From: Cunninghamia lanceolata
Lineage: Eukaryota > Streptophyta > Pinopsida > Cupressales > Cupressaceae
Assembly (NCBI GenBank): GCA_027924645.1
Contig: BSBN01000187.1
Location: 16,324,001-16,388,000, forward strand
Length of the DNA: 64,000 bases
Reading direction: 5' to 3'
The first letter of the stretch is position 1, and the number at the start of each line of letters is the position of its first letter. The notes under the pieces are model-generated. The model was given only the letters and a program-made list of their open reading frames with translations. It was not told the origin of the DNA and made no database searches. Position numbers and translations under genes: made by a program. Below, in pieces: positions 60,239-64,000 of this stretch.

Positions 60239-60802
60239 TGATGTAGAGAACCTAGGGCAAAGGGTAGATCTCACAGTTTGACAGGGCTTTCTTTGAAAGA
60301 TTCAAGAACCTAAATCATGGATTCACATGAAAAACTAGGAACAATAGTTAATTTTCTTGAAACCATCATGTAAAGGCTTGTTTGACATTTCATAGGACCC
60401 ATCCAGACCATTGGTTAAGGCTTGACAAGTTTAGGCTTAGTACTTCCTTCACAACCTACTAGATTCCTTGTAGCCCTTGGAAGAAGAACAGTCATGAATA
60501 AATTTTATTAGAGGATGCTTTCCACAAACTTGGACCACTTTTAGACACCCATTTACACTACCCTCTACGTATCCCAGAATTGGTCTAGGGTGTTTTGGAA
60601 AGTATGCCTCAATTTAGGACTGTCCTACTAGCCTAAAGCCCCCAATTAGGTCTCTTTTCCAAAGAGACTACCCTTCGACCACCTCACAAAATCTTTTAAC
60701 CTATTGATACATTTCCATTACATGCCAAAACAATAATTTTTGTAGGTATCAAGTGTCCACAGTTGACTGTGTACAAATTTCACAATGTTGTGCCCTTCAT
60801 AA
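60239..60802. other. Unassigned sequence between C and H
   Basis: No ORF, RNA gene or element end recognised. It may be host DNA or part of another repeat whose insertion or deletion removed the end of the C LTR. H is inserted at its right edge. Confidence 0.4.
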
Positions 60803-61415
60803 TGTTAGGGTTAGCTGGCAGAAGATATCAATTAAATGCAAATAAAGATTAAACAGAGAAATGGAAATACACATAAATAATAATAGCGAGAGACAAGTTT
60901 TAACGTGGTTCACCCAAACTCGGGCTACATCCACCAAACAGAGAGTCCAATATTATTATCCAGTAAATAAAACTGATTACAATCAGCAATCCCTGCAACT
61001 CAATACCGCTGCAAATGCTACAATACAATATCAAAACCCTAAAACTTAGCCACTTTTTATCAAGCTTTTTGTCGGTTACAAAATAGGGTTTTCTTATGTC
61101 GGTCAATGAAAAATTAACTCCCGGTGCATTATAAAATAATAAAAAACCATGTGAGGTTTCAGGGGCGTTGCCCCCGAGCCCCCACAGGGGCGCTGCCCCT
61201 CGACCCCGCCCTGTATCGCGACAGGGAACGCGCCAGGGGCGCTTCCCCTGGACCCCGCAAGGGGCGCTGCCCCTTGATCCCGTCTTGGGGGCGCTACCCC
61301 CAAACCCCCGCAAGGGGCGCTGCCCCTTGACCCCGTAGGAATTTGGGGGGAAGCCGCGCCGATAAAAATGGGGTAAATATAACATCCGAGTCTAATTAGG
61401 CTCCATATAACAACA
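60803..61415 (-). repeat. 3' LTR of H (613 bp)
   Basis: The plus strand starts TGTTAGGGTTAGC and ends ATATAACAACA. It is the inverted homologue of the solo LTR 33374-33964. It contains the GC-rich block 61160-61345. Confidence 0.92.
61160..61345. repeat. GC-rich array of GGGGCGCTGCCCC hairpin units in the H LTR
   Basis: Five or so units of the self-complementary core GGGGCGCTGCCCC and variants, separated by CGACCCCG-like spacers, in an otherwise AT-rich LTR. The solo LTR has fewer, mutated units. Strong stem-loops in the transcript are expected. Confidence 0.8.
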
Positions 61416-61477
61416 ATCTCCCACTTGGAGACTGATCAGACTCCACACCATATCATCTCCCACTTGGAGACTGATCA
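61416..61477 (-). promoter_or_regulatory. Polypurine tract of H and its upstream duplicate
   Basis: The plus-strand word ATCTCCCACTTGGAGACTGA occurs at 61416 and again at 61455. The first abuts the LTR and is the functional tract by position. The duplicate 39 bases away is unexplained. Confidence 0.75.
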
Positions 61478-61548
61478 TAACACCACTGACCCTGTAGCTC
61501 CCACTGGAAATAAGCACCCTGGACTCTGCTGTTTTATTTTTGTTGTGT

Positions 61549-64000
61549 TCAGTCTAGAAGACCAACCGAAGCTGAAGAGGAGCTCAGCTTCTCCCTTGTC
61601 ACTGCCTTTGTAAACATATCAGCTGGATTGTCATCTATATGTATCTTTGCCAGCTGTAACTGTCCATCATCCAACACTGACCGAATGAAGTGATACCTCA
61701 ACTGTATATGTTTGGTCTTTGAATGCAAGGCAGAATTCTTTGCAAGATGTATGGCACTCTGGCTGTCTATAAACAAATAACTGTTAACCTGTTGTGCGCC
61801 CAATTCATGCATGAAAGATTGCAGCCATATCATCTCCTTGCTTGCCTCTGTTGCAGCTACATATTCTGCCTCTGTGGTGGATAAAGCAACCACCTTTTGC
61901 AACCTGGAAATCCAACTTACCGCTGTTCCACCTACAGTAAAGACTAACCTGTAGTACTCCGCCTGGTATCAATATCTGCTGCCAAATCTGAGTCTACATA
62001 ACCTACTAAATCAGTATTAGAGCCCCCAAAACATAAGTGTTTATTGGATGTACCTCTCAAATATCTGAGAATCCATTTTACCGCATTCCAATGCTCTAAT
62101 CCGGGATGACTCATATACCTGCTAATGACTCCTACAACATGTGCAATATCCGGTCTCATGCATACCATGGCATACATTAAACTGCCTACAGCTGAAGCAT
62201 ATGGTACCTTGGACATTTTCTCTTCCTCCTCTTGTGTCTTAGGACACATGTCTTTAGTCAATTTCAAATGACTAGGCAAAGGTGTGCTGACAGCTTTTAC
62301 ATTCTCCATGTGGAATCTCTGCAACACCTTTTCAACATAAGCAGCCTGAGATAGATTCAATTTTCTGTTCAGCCTATCTCTACAAAATTTCATACCAAGG
62401 ATTTGTTTTGCTGCCCCCAAATCCTTCATATCAAATGATTGTGCCAACTGCTGTTTCAACTCTCTTATGTGATCCATGTTAGACCCAGCTACAAGCATGT
62501 CATCAACATATAAACATAAAATAATGTAGCTATCATTATCTAACCTCTTAAAATAAACACAATGGTCAGAATTACACCTGCTGTAGCCTTGCTCAGCCAT
62601 AAAACTATCAAATTTCAAATAACATTGCCGAGGTGCTTGTTTCAGGCCATACAAACTCTTCTTCAATCTGTACACTAGTTTCTCCTTACCTTTGACCTCA
62701 AATCCTTGGGGCTGTTCCATATAGATCTCCTCCTCCAAATCACCATGGAGAAAGGCAGTTTTAACATCTAGCTATTCCAAATGTAAATCTTCAGCAGCCA
62801 CAATACTTAAAACAGTACAAATAGAAGTCATCTTGACAACTGGAGAAAATATCTCATCAAAATCAATGCCCTGTTTCTGTGCAAATCCTTTTACAACTAA
62901 CCTGGCCTTAAATCGCTTCTTACCTCCATCTTCCTCTTTCAGCCTGTAAACCCATTTGTTTGGTAAAGCCTTTTTACCTACAGGTAACTTACATAATTCC
63001 CAAGTCTGATTTTTCAGCAAGGAGTCCATTTCTTCTTGCATGGCAAGCTCCCATTGAACTTGTGTATTCACCTGCATAGCTTCATCATACCCTTCTGGTT
63101 CACCAGCATCTGTTAACAAAATAGAATACAAAGAGGGAGAAAACCTTTCAAGAGGTCTACTTATCCTTGTTGACTGTCTAACATTCACTGGAGTTTGTGG
63201 TATTTCTGGTTGCTGTTGCGGAGCATGAGGAGCCACTGGAACATCACTATTTGGAGTATCATCCAGCACCACATAATCCTTTTCTTTCTTCTCATGCTGC
63301 TGCAACTGATCTTTGTACAACACCTTCTCATTGAATATAACATCCCTGCTTCTCACAATTTTCTGATTTTCAAAATCCCAAAGCCTATAACCAAATTCAT
63401 CAATGCCATATCCAACGAAGGTACATTTTTTTGATTTCGCATCCAGCTTGGTTCTATTTTCAGAATCTATATGTGCAAATGCTTCACAGCTAAAGGTTTT
63501 TAGAAAAGAATAACTCACCTTCTTGCCTGTCCATGCTTCCTCTGGAATACCACAGCCCAAAGGAACTGAAGGACCTCTATTAATTAAATATACAGCAGTG
63601 TTGACAGCCTCTGCCCACATGTTTAAAGGCAGCCCAGCATGCAATCTCATGGTCCTTGCACGCTCCATTATTGTCCTATTCATGCGTTCAGCCACTCCAT
63701 TTTCCTGTGGAGTCCCTGGAACCGTTTTCTGCCTACGAATTCCATTAAAGGAACAATAATCTTCAAATTCTTTGCTGCAATACTCACCACCATTATCAGA
63801 TCTGAGACATTTTAATCTTTTACCCGTCTCATTCTCAACCAAGCTTCTCCATTTCTTAAATGTTTCAAATACATCAGATTTCTATCTAAGAAAATAAATC
63901 CAGACCTTCCTAGTTGCATCATCTATGAATGTAACATAATACTGAGAGCCACCAAGAGAAGATACCTGAGCTGGTCCCCATACATCTGTATGCACAAGCT
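61549..64000 (-). pseudogene. pol: H pol (integrase, RT, RNase H), nearly intact, partial in window
   Basis: From the window edge: LVHTDVWGP (first catalytic Asp present), LRSDNGGEY and NGVAERMNRT (integrase triad intact). Then RT: NKWVYRLKEEDGGKKR, VKTAFLHGD-like box and LYVDDMLVAG intact. RNase H: ALSTTEAEYVAATEA and NPADMFTKAVTREKL, with a natural stop at 61549. Breaks: TAG at 62772-62774 where relatives have Gln, TAG near 63882, and a one-base frameshift near 61950. Only about three lesions in some 800 codons, so this copy was active recently compared with E1, C, D and G. Confidence 0.88.

Larger units (their letters stand above)
60803..64000 (-). mobile_element. Element H: Tork-type Ty1/copia, 3' end only
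   Basis: The 3' LTR (60803-61415) is preceded on the minus strand by the purine tract CCAAGTGGGAGAT and a nearly complete pol that runs off the window. Fewer breaks than any other element here, so it is probably the youngest. The 5' LTR and gag are outside. Confidence 0.9.

Noticed and set aside
61160..61345. CRISPR-like array
   Set aside because: Units are irregular, spacers are near-copies of each other, the sequence is within an LTR, and the genome is a plant nucleus.

Overview
The window is nuclear DNA of a plant with a very large, repeat-filled genome. Long, old, nested LTR retrotransposons, two small inverted-repeat DNA transposons, captured pentatricopeptide-repeat (PPR) sequence and a transposon-borne plant mobile domain (PMD) gene all fit a seed plant. 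A gymnosperm such as a conifer is my guess, from the low gene content and retention of old insertions; this is inference only. I see no intact host gene, tRNA, rRNA or CRISPR array.

Layout. (1) 1-11875: the 3' part of a plus-strand LTR element (P). It carries, antisense and just upstream of its 3' LTR, a PMD-protein gene with one intron. A Ty1/copia element (E1, 959-7963) is inserted in its second exon. (2) 11876-12426: unassigned. (3) 12427-60238: one minus-strand copia element (C, SIRE-like). Its roughly 1.7 kb 3' LTR has been expanded to about 40 kb by three later insertions. These are L (12690-26335, target duplication GTAAG), an element with 5.5-6.7 kb LTRs and only 1.5 kb between them; G (26345-41594, target duplication GTCTT), a Ty3/gypsy element with two RNase H domains and an extra ORF; and D (42017-51743), another copia. 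G contains a solo LTR. D contains a solo LTR of a fourth copia family and an 881 bp hAT-like element. C contains a 982 bp terminal-inverted-repeat element. (4) 60239-60802: unassigned. (5) 60803-64000: the 3' end of a much better preserved Tork-type copia element (H), whose LTR family also produced the solo LTR inside G.

How the parts act. E1, C and D encode gag, protease, integrase, reverse transcriptase (RT) and RNase H, all broken. L encodes none of these and must have been mobilised in trans. G adds an intact archaeal-type RNase H placed before RT, while its ordinary RNase H has lost catalytic residues. P carries the PMD gene as antisense cargo. L carries PPR gene remnants inside its LTRs.

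The window-wide signature is decay. In-frame stops are overwhelmingly TAG, with some TGA and few TAA, often with the reading frame otherwise kept. That fits C-to-T deamination at methylated CHG (CAG to TAG) and CG (CGA to TGA) sites.

The items I would follow first are the amber-riddled, frame-preserved PMD gene, the unusual domain order and extra ORF of G, and the giant-LTR element L with its captured PPR sequence.
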